A program made the translations under genes and the position numbers. From Pseudobutyrivibrio ruminis AD2017 (GTDB taxonomy: Bacteria; Bacillota; Clostridia; Lachnospirales; Lachnospiraceae), in contig NZ_KE384162.1 in assembly GCF_000424305.1 (NCBI RefSeq), positions 614,685-678,684 of the forward strand: DNA of 64,000 nucleotides, given 5' to 3'. Below the pieces are notes generated by a model. The model ran no database searches, had not been told where the DNA came from, and was given only the letters and a program-made list of their open reading frames with translations. Positions 9,212 through 17,637 of this stretch are shown here, piece after piece (within the stretch, counting starts at the first letter, position 1; the number at the start of each line of letters is the position of its first letter).

Positions 9212-10459
9212 TTATTGCTTATTTTCTCTATTTAATTCCTGCTCTGCCTTATGGCGCCTGTTTATATTTTTACTGGTATCAATGGTGCTGGCTCTTTGAA
9301 CTGAGGCATTTCCGAATTTGCCTCTGATGGAATCTAATGCACCATCAAGAGCCTTTCGCTTTTCTTTGTTTTCATCCTGAAAAAGGGACATCTGTTCAAA
9401 GCCATTTCTATCTATATCGCTGACTGCCAAACCGATTAAACGAAGTGGTTCCCCGTGCCAGCTCTCCTTCATCAGCCTTTTGGCAGTGTTATATATAATA
9501 TCCGTAACATCAGTAGGGTCAATAAGGGTAGTCTGATGGGACCTGTTTACAAAATCCAGATTTCTATAGGTAATACTTACACATCTGCATTTTCCATCAT
9601 CAGCTCTCATTCTGGCTGCAACTATATCTGCCTGGGCAAGCAGGATTCTGTTAATAGATTCTAAATCTACCAAATCATCCTCGACTGTAGTTTCCGCAGA
9701 ATATCCTTTTGCATCCTCCGGTTCATCCACAACAGGGGAATTATCAATTCCATTTGCATAGTTATGATAATGATTGGCTGCTCTTTCTCCTAAGAACAAA
9801 GCAAGCTGTTCAACAGGGGTGTTGGCCAGTTCGCCTATTGTATTTATGTTGAAGCTTTTAAGTCTTGCAGTTGTAGATCTACCACAAGAAAATAATTCTG
9901 AAACTGGAAGTGGCCACATCTTTTTTGGTATTTCATCCATAAACAGGGTGTGAACCTTATTAGGCTTTTCAAAATCTGATGCCATTTTGGCACAAAGCTT
10001 GTTTGGACCAATTCCTACATTTACTGTAAAGCCAAGCTCGTTATATATTCTGTCTTTTATCTCATGTGCTGTTGCTATTGGGTCAGGATATATTAAATGC
10101 ATACCTGACATATCTAGGAATACTTCATCTATGGAAAAGGATTGCATGGATGGAGTATATTCCTGACAAATAGCCTTAAATGCTCTAGAGCATTTGACGT
10201 ACCAGTCAAAGTTTGAGCCTGCAATTACAAGGTCAGGACATTTTCTAAGGGCGGAGCTTACTGGCTCTCCTGTTACAATGCCGTACTTTTTAGCAGGGAT
10301 GGATTTGGCTGCTACAATGCTACGTCTAGATGATGGGTCTCCTCCAACGATGGAAGGCACCACACGCAAATCAGGCCCGCCGTTATTTAACATTTCAACA
10401 GCCGACCAGGAAACAAAAGCACTATTAACATCAATGTGAAAAATCAATCTATCTTCCAT
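9212..10459 (-). CDS. dinB: DNA polymerase IV (Y-family, DinB/DinP)
   Basis: Error-prone translesion polymerase. The palm carries the metal ligands Asp10 ('FHIDVNSAF') and Asp111-Glu112 ('FSIDEVFLDMSG'), followed by the helix-hairpin-helix thumb and the little-finger domain. The C-terminal 'QMSLF' is a beta-clamp-binding motif, so recruitment to the sliding clamp is expected. The 415-residue length is normal. AGAGG lies upstream of the ATG. The gene is divergent from the radical SAM gene. No LexA-box-like palindrome was recognised in the 94-base gap, so SOS control cannot be claimed. Confidence 0.93.
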   Translation of the reverse strand: MEDRLIFHIDVNSAFVSWSAVEMLNNGGPDLRVVPSIVGGDPSSRRSIVAAKSIPAKKYGIVTGEPVSSALRKCPDLVIAGSNFDWYVKCSRAFKAICQEYTPSMQSFSIDEVFLDMSGMHLIYPDPIATAHEIKDRIYNELGFTVNVGIGPNKLCAKMASDFEKPNKVHTLFMDEIPKKMWPLPVSELFSCGRSTTARLKSFNINTIGELANTPVEQLALFLGERAANHYHNYANGIDNSPVVDEPEDAKGYSAETTVEDDLVDLESINRILLAQADIVAARMRADDGKCRCVSITYRNLDFVNRSHQTTLIDPTDVTDIIYNTAKRLMKESWHGEPLRLIGLAVSDIDRNGFEQMSLFQDENKEKRKALDGALDSIRGKFGNASVQRASTIDTSKNINRRHKAEQELNRENKQ

Positions 10460-10518
10460 AAATACCTCTTAAAATATAATACAACATATCTTCTCAAAAG
10501 CAAACACATGTTTTATTA

Positions 10519-10545
10519 TTGATAATTTATCCGATTGCCTATATC
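10519..10545 (+). promoter_or_regulatory. Weak candidate promoter for the radical SAM gene
   Basis: TTGATA (10519-10524) and TATATC (10540-10545) are only 15 bases apart. A start 7-8 bases further on would fall almost on the ATG, giving a leaderless mRNA, which fits the absence of a ribosome site. Confidence 0.3.
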
Positions 10546-10553
10546 ATCTAATC

Positions 10554-11453
10554 ATGAATTATTTAAGCTTATCTGATTATCTTAAAAATAAATATGGAAC
10601 CAAGGTTTACAAGCTGTCCCTGTCATCAGGCTGCAGCTGTCCAAACAGAGATGGCTCTATTTCCTATGGAGGATGCATCTTCTGTTCTGAAGGAGGTTCA
10701 GGAGATTTTGCTGCAACTGGTATGGATTTGGACAAACAGATTGCATTTGCAAAAGAAAAGGTAGATGCAAAAATCTCAGCTAAAATTCCTGCAAACGAAC
10801 GAAAATATATAGCATATTTCCAGTCCTTTACTAACACCTATGGAGATGAAGCATATCTTATGGATTTGTTTAAACGAGTAATTGATTATCCTGAGATTGT
10901 AGGACTTTCTATTGGAACCAGACCAGATTGCCTGTCTGATGAAATGATTGATTTTTTGGGGAATCTAAATAAGGATAAGGAAGTCTGGGTGGAGCTTGGG
11001 CTTCAGACTATTCATGAAAATACTGCAAAGCTCATTAATCGAGGCTATGACCTGCCTGTTTTTGCAGATGCATACAAAAGGCTTACTGATGCGGGGCTCA
11101 AGGTGGTAGTCCATGTAATTTTAGGCATACCTGGAGAATCTGATGATGACATCGTTGAAACTGTAAAATACTTAGCAACACTTAATCCAACTTTGTTTGG
11201 AATCAAGCTACAGCTTCTTCATGTGCTTAAGGGCACAAAGCTGGCTGAGATGTTTGAAGAAAATCCATTTCGTATTTACGAATTAGATGAATACTGCGAA
11301 ATTGTAGGCCGCTGCCTAAAAGAAATTCCAAAAGAAACTGTTATCCACCGCCTCACTGGTGATGGTCCAAAAAAGCTCCTTATCGCCCCCCTTTGGAGTG
11401 GCAACAAGAAGCTTGTAATGAACACTATGCGAAGCTATATTGCTAAGCTGTAG
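10554..11453 (+). CDS. Radical SAM protein, TIGR01212 (YhcC/YtqA) family
   Basis: A 299-residue protein whose N-terminus has the 'SLSDYLKNKYG' and 'CPNRDG' signature of the YhcC/YtqA family. The cluster cysteines are in 'CSCPNRDGS...GGCIFC', which gives the longer-spaced CX(n)CX2C of this family rather than CX3CX2C. The TIM-barrel body includes 'GLSIGTRPDCL' and 'VHVILGIPGE'. In Bacillus subtilis the homologue YtqA has been linked to tRNA wobble-uridine modification; applying that here is inference. No Shine-Dalgarno precedes the ATG, and the start is supported by the conserved N-terminus. It converges on and overlaps the Gfo/Idh gene by 11 bases. Confidence 0.85.
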   Translation: MNYLSLSDYLKNKYGTKVYKLSLSSGCSCPNRDGSISYGGCIFCSEGGSGDFAATGMDLDKQIAFAKEKVDAKISAKIPANERKYIAYFQSFTNTYGDEAYLMDLFKRVIDYPEIVGLSIGTRPDCLSDEMIDFLGNLNKDKEVWVELGLQTIHENTAKLINRGYDLPVFADAYKRLTDAGLKVVVHVILGIPGESDDDIVETVKYLATLNPTLFGIKLQLLHVLKGTKLAEMFEENPFRIYELDEYCEIVGRCLKEIPKETVIHRLTGDGPKKLLIAPLWSGNKKLVMNTMRSYIAKL

Positions 11454-12402
11454 CCAAGTCAATAATCTTCGCAACAATCTTACTATATTCCATAATCTTA
11501 TCCATCAAAGAAGTATCCTTCTCTTCAATGGCACGCTTAAATTCAGCAAATTCAAAGTACAGGCGATTGCTTCCATCTGAGAGAGACACTTCTTTTGTTT
11601 CAGTATCTTCATCATTGAAAAGCACATCATATTCTGTCATTCCATTTACATGAGGATAAATACAAACTGTTGCATCCACACCCTGAATAGTTGATGGCCC
11701 TGGAGCATTACAATCCTTTGTAGCCATGCAGATGCACTTAAAGCTGCCATAATCTGCAAGAAGCACTCCACTTGTATCAACGCCGCGCTCCATGTTTGCA
11801 GAATAAATTACATTCTCTGGCATTCCAAAAAGACCTACCATGGCTGAGATATTGTAAACATTTAAATCTCTAAGACATCCCCCTGCATGGTCAGGCGAAA
11901 ATACAGCCGGTGCCTCACCGCCTTCATGGAAAGCCTTATATCTTCTGGACATCTGACTATAATTGAAGTTACAAAACTTCACATCACCAACTAGCTTCAC
12001 ATCCTGCTGAAGTTGCTTATATGCTGGCATGTGATAGATACTCATAGCTTCAAATATCATCACACCATTTTCCTTAGCCTTCTTTTCAAGCTCTTCAACT
12101 TCAGACAGCGTAACACACATTGGCTTCTCACAAATAACATGCTTTTTAGCCTCAAGCGCTTTAACAGCATAATCATAATGCATATCATTAAGTAGCCCGA
12201 TATATACCACATCCACATCACTTGAAAGAAGCTTATCATAATCTGTAAAAACCTGATTCAAATGATGCTTTTTAGCCAAGGCATTTAACTTATCCTCACT
12301 GACCTTCCTGCCACAAATATAAATCTCATCAAAACCAATCTCATCAATAAATGTAAGAATCTCTTGAACGATTACTCCATTTCCTACTATTCCAAGTTTC
12401 AT
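11443..12402 (-). CDS. Gfo/Idh/MocA-family NAD(P)-dependent oxidoreductase
   Basis: A 319-residue protein with an N-terminal Rossmann fold ('GIVGNGVIVQEI') and the family's 'EKPMCVTLSE' motif (Glu-Lys-Pro of the catalytic/NAD site), followed by the C-terminal substrate-binding beta sheet. The substrate is unknown; relatives act on sugars, inositols or trans-dihydrodiols. It begins 12 bases after cobD with a clear AGGAG and no terminator, so it is the last gene of the cobalamin operon. Whether it belongs to the pathway, for example in making the aminopropanol or lower-ligand moiety, or just rides along cannot be told from sequence. Confidence 0.85.
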   Translation of the reverse strand: MKLGIVGNGVIVQEILTFIDEIGFDEIYICGRKVSEDKLNALAKKHHLNQVFTDYDKLLSSDVDVVYIGLLNDMHYDYAVKALEAKKHVICEKPMCVTLSEVEELEKKAKENGVMIFEAMSIYHMPAYKQLQQDVKLVGDVKFCNFNYSQMSRRYKAFHEGGEAPAVFSPDHAGGCLRDLNVYNISAMVGLFGMPENVIYSANMERGVDTSGVLLADYGSFKCICMATKDCNAPGPSTIQGVDATVCIYPHVNGMTEYDVLFNDEDTETKEVSLSDGSNRLYFEFAEFKRAIEEKDTSLMDKIMEYSKIVAKIIDLATA

Positions 12403-12414
12403 AATGTTATTCTC

Positions 12415-13458
12415 CTACTCATTTTGAATATTCTCCAATGCCGAAATCAACCCATTATTCTCATTGTGTAATTTAATCGCAACTCTATAATATCCTTTCT
12501 CAAGCCCTACGTAATCTGAGCAATCTCTTATCAGGATTTTATACTCAAGCAATCTTTCTGCCAAATCCTTTTTATCAGATTTAAACAGGATGTAATTAGC
12601 TTCCGATGGATAAGCCTTAAAGCCTAAGGCTGTAAGCTCTTCCTTCAAATACTTTCGCTCAGCATTTATGATTTTCACTGAATCTCCTATATAATCCATA
12701 TGCTTTAAGCATTCTGCCCCTGCCATCTGGGCAAAAATAGAAAGATTCCATTCTGGCAAATGAGCCTTAATGCTTTCTGCAAGGACCTTCCGTGAGCAGA
12801 TGGCGTAACCTAGTCTAACTCCTGGAATTGCAAAGGTCTTTGTAAATGCCCTAAGGACAACAAGTGATTTATACTTTCTGATGTTGTAAGCTAATGAAAG
12901 TTCCTTTTCCTTGCCTGTAAGTGTAAGGAAACACTCATCAACTACCACTGTACAAGAAATGCTTTCGCAGGCTTCAATTATTCGCTCAAGCAAATCCTTA
13001 TCAATTAATAGCCCATTAGGATTGTTAGGATTTGTAAGAAACAGCACCCTAGGCTTTTCTGTTTCGATGGCATCTAATATGTCTCCTGTTAGTTTAAAAT
13101 CATCACTTTCCTTTAGCTGATAATAAACCACATCACATTTTGGGCAAGCCCCCTGCAAGCAGTATTCGTATCCTGAAAAGCCTGGAACTACCAGCATAGC
13201 CTTTTTAGGAAGCAGTGCATGACATATTGCCATTATTATTTCCGAAGCGCCATTTCCATATACCACCACATCATTTATTACATTAAACATCTTAGCTGTT
13301 TCAGTAACTAAGCTTTCGTGAACAATGTCAGGATATCTTCCTGCGTGTAAAGCTGCTTCAGTAAGCACCCACTGCACCTCTGAAGGTACTCCCATAGGGT
13401 TTGTGTTTACTGAAAAATCATAATGAATACTATTTCTATAAATGTCACCGCCGTGCAT
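12415..13458 (-). CDS. cobD: L-threonine-O-3-phosphate decarboxylase (PLP)
   Basis: Makes (R)-1-amino-2-propanol phosphate, the linker that CbiB joins to the corrin ring. It is a fold-type I aminotransferase-like enzyme: N-terminal 'HGGDIYR' and 'DFSVNTNPMG' (typical of CobD/HisC-like proteins), 'NPNNPNG' cofactor motif, and Schiff-base lysine in 'AFTKTFAIPGVRLGY'. The ATG has AAGGAAGG 7 bases upstream and lies 1 base from the cbiB stop, so the genes are coupled. At 347 residues it is close to Salmonella CobD. Histidinol-phosphate aminotransferase is the look-alike, but the cob context decides. Confidence 0.92.
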   Translation of the reverse strand: MHGGDIYRNSIHYDFSVNTNPMGVPSEVQWVLTEAALHAGRYPDIVHESLVTETAKMFNVINDVVVYGNGASEIIMAICHALLPKKAMLVVPGFSGYEYCLQGACPKCDVVYYQLKESDDFKLTGDILDAIETEKPRVLFLTNPNNPNGLLIDKDLLERIIEACESISCTVVVDECFLTLTGKEKELSLAYNIRKYKSLVVLRAFTKTFAIPGVRLGYAICSRKVLAESIKAHLPEWNLSIFAQMAGAECLKHMDYIGDSVKIINAERKYLKEELTALGFKAYPSEANYILFKSDKKDLAERLLEYKILIRDCSDYVGLEKGYYRVAIKLHNENNGLISALENIQNE

Positions 13459-13459
13459 G

Positions 13460-14431
13460 TTAAAACCTTCCTTCTAGTACAAAAATCAAGATACTGCAAA
13501 TCAATGCGCACAATATAGAAGTAGATATCATAAGCACATTCGCTCTTTTAATATCCTTAACTTCAATCTTTCTTAGCATATCTCCAATAAATGGCTTTTC
13601 CTTTAGCTTTCCAAAATAAGAGGCAGGTCCTGCAAGCTGAACACCTAAGGCTCCTGCGCACACACTTTCAGTCTGAGCCGAATTAGGACTTGGATGATTA
13701 AATCTGTCTCGCCTAAAAATATATATGGCATTTACTGTATTATAATCTCTGCCTAAAAACAGCGTTGCAACGATCATAAGAAATGCGCTGATTCTTGCTG
13801 GAATAAAATTAACCACATCATCAAGCTTTGCTGCTGCCCTGCCAAAATCCAAATATTTGTCGCTCTTGTAGCCAATCATGGAATCCATGGTGTTGATAGC
13901 CTTGTAGCATATGCCAAGAATAGGGCCTCCTATAGCAAGATAAATCATAGGAGCAATAATTCCATCGGAAGTATTTTCTGCTACAGTTTCTACCGCAGCC
14001 TTTGTAACCCCAGCTTCATCAAGGGATGCAGTGTCTCTTCCTACAATCATTGAAACTGCCGCCCTTCCAGCTTCAAGGGATGTATCTTTAAGTGCATAAT
14101 ACACCTTCATGCTTTCAATATAAAGGCTTTTAGTGGCCAGACACTGATAAGTAATGAATGCTTCGATACAGATTCCAAAATAAGGATTTATTTTATAAGC
14201 TGCAACGATAATTATTCCAGTGCATAAAACTGATATGGTAATTACGATACTAACAAGTGTAATTCCATTTATTCTTTTCTTATCAGGTGAATCATTTTCA
14301 TTCAAAAGCTTATCTGTCAAAAATGAAATAAGCTTTCCAATCCAAACTACTGGATGAAAGCCTCCAAATGGATCACCTAATAAAAGATCTAGTACGTAGC
14401 CCGTGATAAAGGCCATCAGATGATAAATCAA
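13460..14431 (-). CDS. cbiB: Adenosylcobinamide-phosphate synthase
   Basis: Integral membrane protein that attaches aminopropanol phosphate to adenosylcobyric acid. The N-terminal helix 'LDLLLGDP' and the 'HPVVWIGKLI' segment are the family signature, and 'SDGIIAPMIYLAIGGP' and 'HPSPNSAQTES' are further conserved blocks. The frame is open up to 14482, but the best start is the TTG at 14431, 8 bases after GAGGG and giving 'IYHLMAFITG'; the ATG at 14416 is the alternative. Either way the gene starts inside the cobC coding region (overlap about 45-60 bases), an unusually deep overlap that implies coupled translation. Confidence 0.92.
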   Translation of the reverse strand: MIYHLMAFITGYVLDLLLGDPFGGFHPVVWIGKLISFLTDKLLNENDSPDKKRINGITLVSIVITISVLCTGIIIVAAYKINPYFGICIEAFITYQCLATKSLYIESMKVYYALKDTSLEAGRAAVSMIVGRDTASLDEAGVTKAAVETVAENTSDGIIAPMIYLAIGGPILGICYKAINTMDSMIGYKSDKYLDFGRAAAKLDDVVNFIPARISAFLMIVATLFLGRDYNTVNAIYIFRRDRFNHPSPNSAQTESVCAGALGVQLAGPASYFGKLKEKPFIGDMLRKIEVKDIKRANVLMISTSILCALICSILIFVLEGRF

Positions 14432-14948
14432 ATGTATATCCCTCGCCGTTTTTAATATGATATGAATAATAGTCCCCTTCAAAAAGAGTGCTAAGTATGG
14501 ACATTATTGTTCCACCATGAACAACTGCTACAATAGCTTTATAGTTCTTGCTTTCAGCTATAAGCTTTTGAAAGCCAATCATGGTACGCTTAGTTGCATC
14601 AGACATGCTTTCACCACCAGGAAAAGCTGCTGTTCCGCCAGACTCAATCCATTTTATATAGTCCGCATTATCTGATAACTCCTTATAGTTTTTTCCTTCA
14701 AAGCTACCAAAATCAGTCTCCCTTAATTCATCAATTATTATGGGAGTTTTGTCTGGATAAATGATGTTAGCTGTTTGTATGCAGCGACTAAGGGGACTTG
14801 AAAATAGTATGTCGCAATCTGGATAAAGGCCTGCTGCGATTTCAGCCGCTCCCTCTTTTGAAAGCTTTTCGTCAGTGACGCCGATGTATCTCTTTTCACT
14901 ATTTCCAGGAGTTTTTCCATGGCGGATTAAAGTGATAGTCTTTTCCAT
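14373..14948 (-). CDS. cobC: Alpha-ribazole-5'-phosphate phosphatase (histidine phosphatase)
   Basis: Removes the phosphate from alpha-ribazole phosphate or from cobalamin phosphate late in nucleotide-loop assembly. The 'LIRHGKT' motif holds the phospho-accepting His at residue 9, 'ETDFGSFEG' supplies the acid, and 'VVHGGTI' the second His. Length is 191 residues, typical. Its ATG overlaps the stop of the preceding CobU-like gene as TAATG. A generic phosphoglycerate-mutase-like phosphatase is possible on sequence alone, but the cob neighbours support the specific role. Confidence 0.88.
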   Translation of the reverse strand: MEKTITLIRHGKTPGNSEKRYIGVTDEKLSKEGAAEIAAGLYPDCDILFSSPLSRCIQTANIIYPDKTPIIIDELRETDFGSFEGKNYKELSDNADYIKWIESGGTAAFPGGESMSDATKRTMIGFQKLIAESKNYKAIVAVVHGGTIMSILSTLFEGDYYSYHIKNGEGYTFDLSSDGLYHGLRTRSFIR

Positions 14949-15280
14949 TATTTAATCCTCTGTCCAATGCCAAGTATAACTCGATGAACCTCGTCAGCAT
15001 CTTTGGCAAGTTCTATAAGAATCCTTCCTGCAACCTCTCTATAGGTTCTATCTGCTTCATCCATTGGAACAACACCATTTCCAATTTCATCTGCAATGAT
15101 TACCCACTGCCCTTCTGATGTAGTTGCTTTAATCTCATCAAGAATTGCCGCCTGAGTCATTCCCTCTGATAATCTCTTTTTTATAAAAAGATGTGCCTGG
15201 TTAAAAAATCTGGCTTCTGCAAATGTGCTAAGAGCATATTCTGTTTTACCTTGATAGCTTCCGCCAATAACAAGAATCAT
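14948..15280 (-). CDS. Short CobU-like P-loop protein
   Basis: About 110 residues. It begins with a CobU-type P-loop ('MILVIGGSYQGKTEYAL') and ends with the CobU C-terminal block ('DEIGNGVVP', then 'YREVAGR' and 'GIGQRIK'). The middle section, where full CobU has the guanylylated histidine ('RxxHK'), is missing, so it cannot act as a complete kinase/guanylyltransferase. The start is placed at the ATG at 15280, 5 bases after GAGGTG; longer frames reach into cobS. A full-length CobU with the reverse pattern lies two genes upstream. Roles as partner subunit, regulator or decaying duplicate are all possible. Confidence 0.8.
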   Translation of the reverse strand: MILVIGGSYQGKTEYALSTFAEARFFNQAHLFIKKRLSEGMTQAAILDEIKATTSEGQWVIIADEIGNGVVPMDEADRTYREVAGRILIELAKDADEVHRVILGIGQRIK

Positions 15281-15293
15281 CCTACACCTCATA

Positions 15294-16043
15294 CTAAAAA
15301 ATACCAAAAACCAGGGCCATGAATACCTCTGTAATAACTACGTAATATCCTGCCACATCCCCAGTTATTCCACCGAAGGCTTTGTTTGCTCTAATTTCTG
15401 TGCCCTTACCTATTGCAAGTGTAAATATAATAAGCTCTATGGCATGTAATGGAGCAACATATAAACATGTGCATGTGCATATTAATAGCTCTATAATTAG
15501 CCCTACAAATACTGCTTTATCTGCAGAATTTTTAGCCTCGGAATAAAGCATTCCATTTTCTTTTGCTTTCTTGCCTTTAATAACCATTATGCCACTGACT
15601 GACCTTGCCATGAAAAATGAAAAGCACCAGCCAATAAAACTATTTCTATTCATAAGAAATAATCCTGCAAAACATAATAGTCCTACCGTAATTACGTTAA
15701 TTATTGAAAATGCTCCTATATGTGGGTCCTTCAAAATCTCAAGACGTTCTTCCTTTGACTTAAAGGAATTAATTGCATCCTCCACATCCATAAATCCATC
15801 TAGGTGAAAGCCACCTGTCACAATAAGTGGAATGGCCATAGCCAAGGCTACAAATGCTACACGTGGCATATCACAATATTCCTTTAGAAGTAAAAGCCCG
15901 TATTCCAATGCTCCTATAACAGCACCAACCCATGGGAAGAAAATCAGATGATATTTCATATCCTCGCTATCCCATGTGAATCTTGGCATAGGTATTCTTG
16001 AATACATGGAAAATGCCACGACAAATGCTTTTAAAAATCTCAT
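15294..16043 (-). CDS. cobS: Adenosylcobinamide-GDP ribazoletransferase (cobalamin synthase)
   Basis: Membrane enzyme that joins adenosylcobinamide-GDP with alpha-ribazole. The 249-residue sequence is mostly hydrophobic helices with the conserved Mg-binding loop 'GGFHLDGFMDVEDA' and the 'GGITGDVAGYY' motif near the C-terminus. Its ATG overlaps the cobU stop by 4 bases (ATGA), so translation is coupled. Confidence 0.95.
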   Translation of the reverse strand: MRFLKAFVVAFSMYSRIPMPRFTWDSEDMKYHLIFFPWVGAVIGALEYGLLLLKEYCDMPRVAFVALAMAIPLIVTGGFHLDGFMDVEDAINSFKSKEERLEILKDPHIGAFSIINVITVGLLCFAGLFLMNRNSFIGWCFSFFMARSVSGIMVIKGKKAKENGMLYSEAKNSADKAVFVGLIIELLICTCTCLYVAPLHAIELIIFTLAIGKGTEIRANKAFGGITGDVAGYYVVITEVFMALVFGIF

Positions 16044-16555
16044 AATTTTATTCCTATTCCAACTACTACTTCGTATACATCCTTAGAAATTTCAGCTAGT
16101 CTTTCATTGATAAACCCTAAAGCTCTCATGTATTCCTTGGTGCCCTCCTCATAGCTAATACCATCCTCAAAAATGTTATTAGTAACGATAACAAGCTCAT
16201 CTGTTTTCTTTGAAAGTGCCTTCACATCATCTAAAATCTTGTCAGCACATTCAATAAAGGTCTTAGAGTTTTCATCCCTAAACATTTCATTAGCCACAAG
16301 ATTAGACATGCATTCTAGCAACACAATAGAATCCTTATCAATTATCGCATTTTCGATATCCACAGGACATTCTACTGTTATAAAGCCTTTGCCATCTCTA
16401 AGTGACTTATGCCTTTTAATTCTTTTTTCTGATTCTTCATCAAAGGATTTCATTGTAGCAAGATAATATCTGTTTGCATAATTTGTCTTACAAACTAAAT
16501 CCTCTGCAAAAGCAGATTTACCGCTACCACTTCCACCGTATACTAATGTAATCAT
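16040..16555 (-). CDS. cobU: Adenosylcobinamide kinase / guanylyltransferase
   Basis: Phosphorylates adenosylcobinamide and transfers GMP to it. The 171 residues include the P-loop 'GGSGSGKSAFAE', the histidine expected to carry GMP in 'RIKRHKSLRDGKG', and 'LLECMSNLVANEM'. The block that is normally 'EVGxGIVP' has diverged to 'NNIFEDGISYEEG'. The short CobU-like protein at 14948-15280 keeps that block, so the two may be complementary. 4-base overlaps with both cobT and cobS place it in the tightly packed second half of the operon. Confidence 0.93.
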   Translation of the reverse strand: MITLVYGGSGSGKSAFAEDLVCKTNYANRYYLATMKSFDEESEKRIKRHKSLRDGKGFITVECPVDIENAIIDKDSIVLLECMSNLVANEMFRDENSKTFIECADKILDDVKALSKKTDELVIVTNNIFEDGISYEEGTKEYMRALGFINERLAEISKDVYEVVVGIGIKL

Positions 16556-17637
16556 GCTTCCTCATTAAAATTTTCGTATTGATCAACACCTGAATCTCCA
16601 AACTTCAGTGCATCGTGAAAAGCAATGTCTGCCATGCGAAGTTGTGATATCATCATAACAGCTCCTGCCCCTTCACCAACTGCCATGGATGCAGCTATTG
16701 GTGGTTCTATGGATAGCTTCTTTGCAAGCTTTTGAGCTACAGGCTCTTTGCTGATATGTGATGGGATTAGATAATCCTTTGTGTTTTCTAACAACCTGTC
16801 TGCCACAAGTGCAGAAACCATGCTAAGCATTCCATCTAAAACTACAGGGATGTTATAAAGCGCTCCACCTAAGATAACCCCTGTCATGGCAGCCAGCTCT
16901 AATCCACCAAAGTTACTGCATATTTCAACTGGTGATAATCCACTGTACATAGAAAGTGCCATGGATACCACAGCTCTCTTTCGGCTAAGTCCTTCATCGT
17001 TAAGACCTGCACCTCTACCTGTAACAGCCTCTGCGTTAAGGTCTAACAAATACCCTGCCATAACTGCTGCTGAAGTGGTATTTCCGATTCCCATTTCACC
17101 TACAAGCAAAAGATTAAAGCCTGCTTCCTTGCTTTCAAGTGCAAGGTCCATTCCCACCTGAACAGCTCTTGAAAATTCCTCCACTGACATAGCAGGATGC
17201 TTTAAGAAATTGCAGGTTCCATATTTTACTCTGCGATTAAGTGTGTATGGAACCTCTTTTGCATAATTAATTCCAACATCCACTGCCATAATATCAATCC
17301 CTAAGTGTCTTGCCATAACGCCTGTTGTGGTAAGTCCTTTTCCGATATTAGTAGCGCAGATTCTGGTTACGTCCTGGTCTGTCTGGCTGACCCCTTCCTC
17401 CACAATTCCGTGGTCGCCGCAACAAACAATAAGACGTGGATGATATAAATCAGGAGCCTCAAACCCCTGTATTGCTGCTATTTTTGAATGATAGGTTTCG
17501 AAGCTTCCAAAGCTGTCAATTGGCTTTGAAACCCTGTCCCATTCTTTTTTAACCTGTTTGATTTTGTCTTCATTGACAGGTTCTATGCTGATTTTGTTTT
17601 CTAAAATGTCGTCAAATAAAACTCTAGTTTCCCCCAT
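16552..17637 (-). CDS. cobT: Nicotinate-nucleotide--dimethylbenzimidazole phosphoribosyltransferase
   Basis: Activates the lower-ligand base to alpha-ribazole phosphate using nicotinate mononucleotide. The 361-residue protein shows 'CCGDHGIVEEGVSQ', the glycine-rich 'LLLVGEMGIGNTTSAAVM', and the catalytic glutamate in 'SMAVGEGAGAVMM' near the C-terminus. Overlaps cbiA by 14 bases and cobU by 4. Which base it prefers (5,6-dimethylbenzimidazole or another) cannot be read here; no bluB or bza genes are in the window. Confidence 0.95.
   Translation of the reverse strand: MGETRVLFDDILENKISIEPVNEDKIKQVKKEWDRVSKPIDSFGSFETYHSKIAAIQGFEAPDLYHPRLIVCCGDHGIVEEGVSQTDQDVTRICATNIGKGLTTTGVMARHLGIDIMAVDVGINYAKEVPYTLNRRVKYGTCNFLKHPAMSVEEFSRAVQVGMDLALESKEAGFNLLLVGEMGIGNTTSAAVMAGYLLDLNAEAVTGRGAGLNDEGLSRKRAVVSMALSMYSGLSPVEICSNFGGLELAAMTGVILGGALYNIPVVLDGMLSMVSALVADRLLENTKDYLIPSHISKEPVAQKLAKKLSIEPPIAASMAVGEGAGAVMMISQLRMADIAFHDALKFGDSGVDQYENFNEEA

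Noticed and set aside
14948..15280. Pseudogene remnant of cobU
   Set aside because: The frame is intact with a ribosome site, coupled overlap with cobC, and conserved P-loop and C-terminal motifs, so I keep it as a gene of uncertain function.
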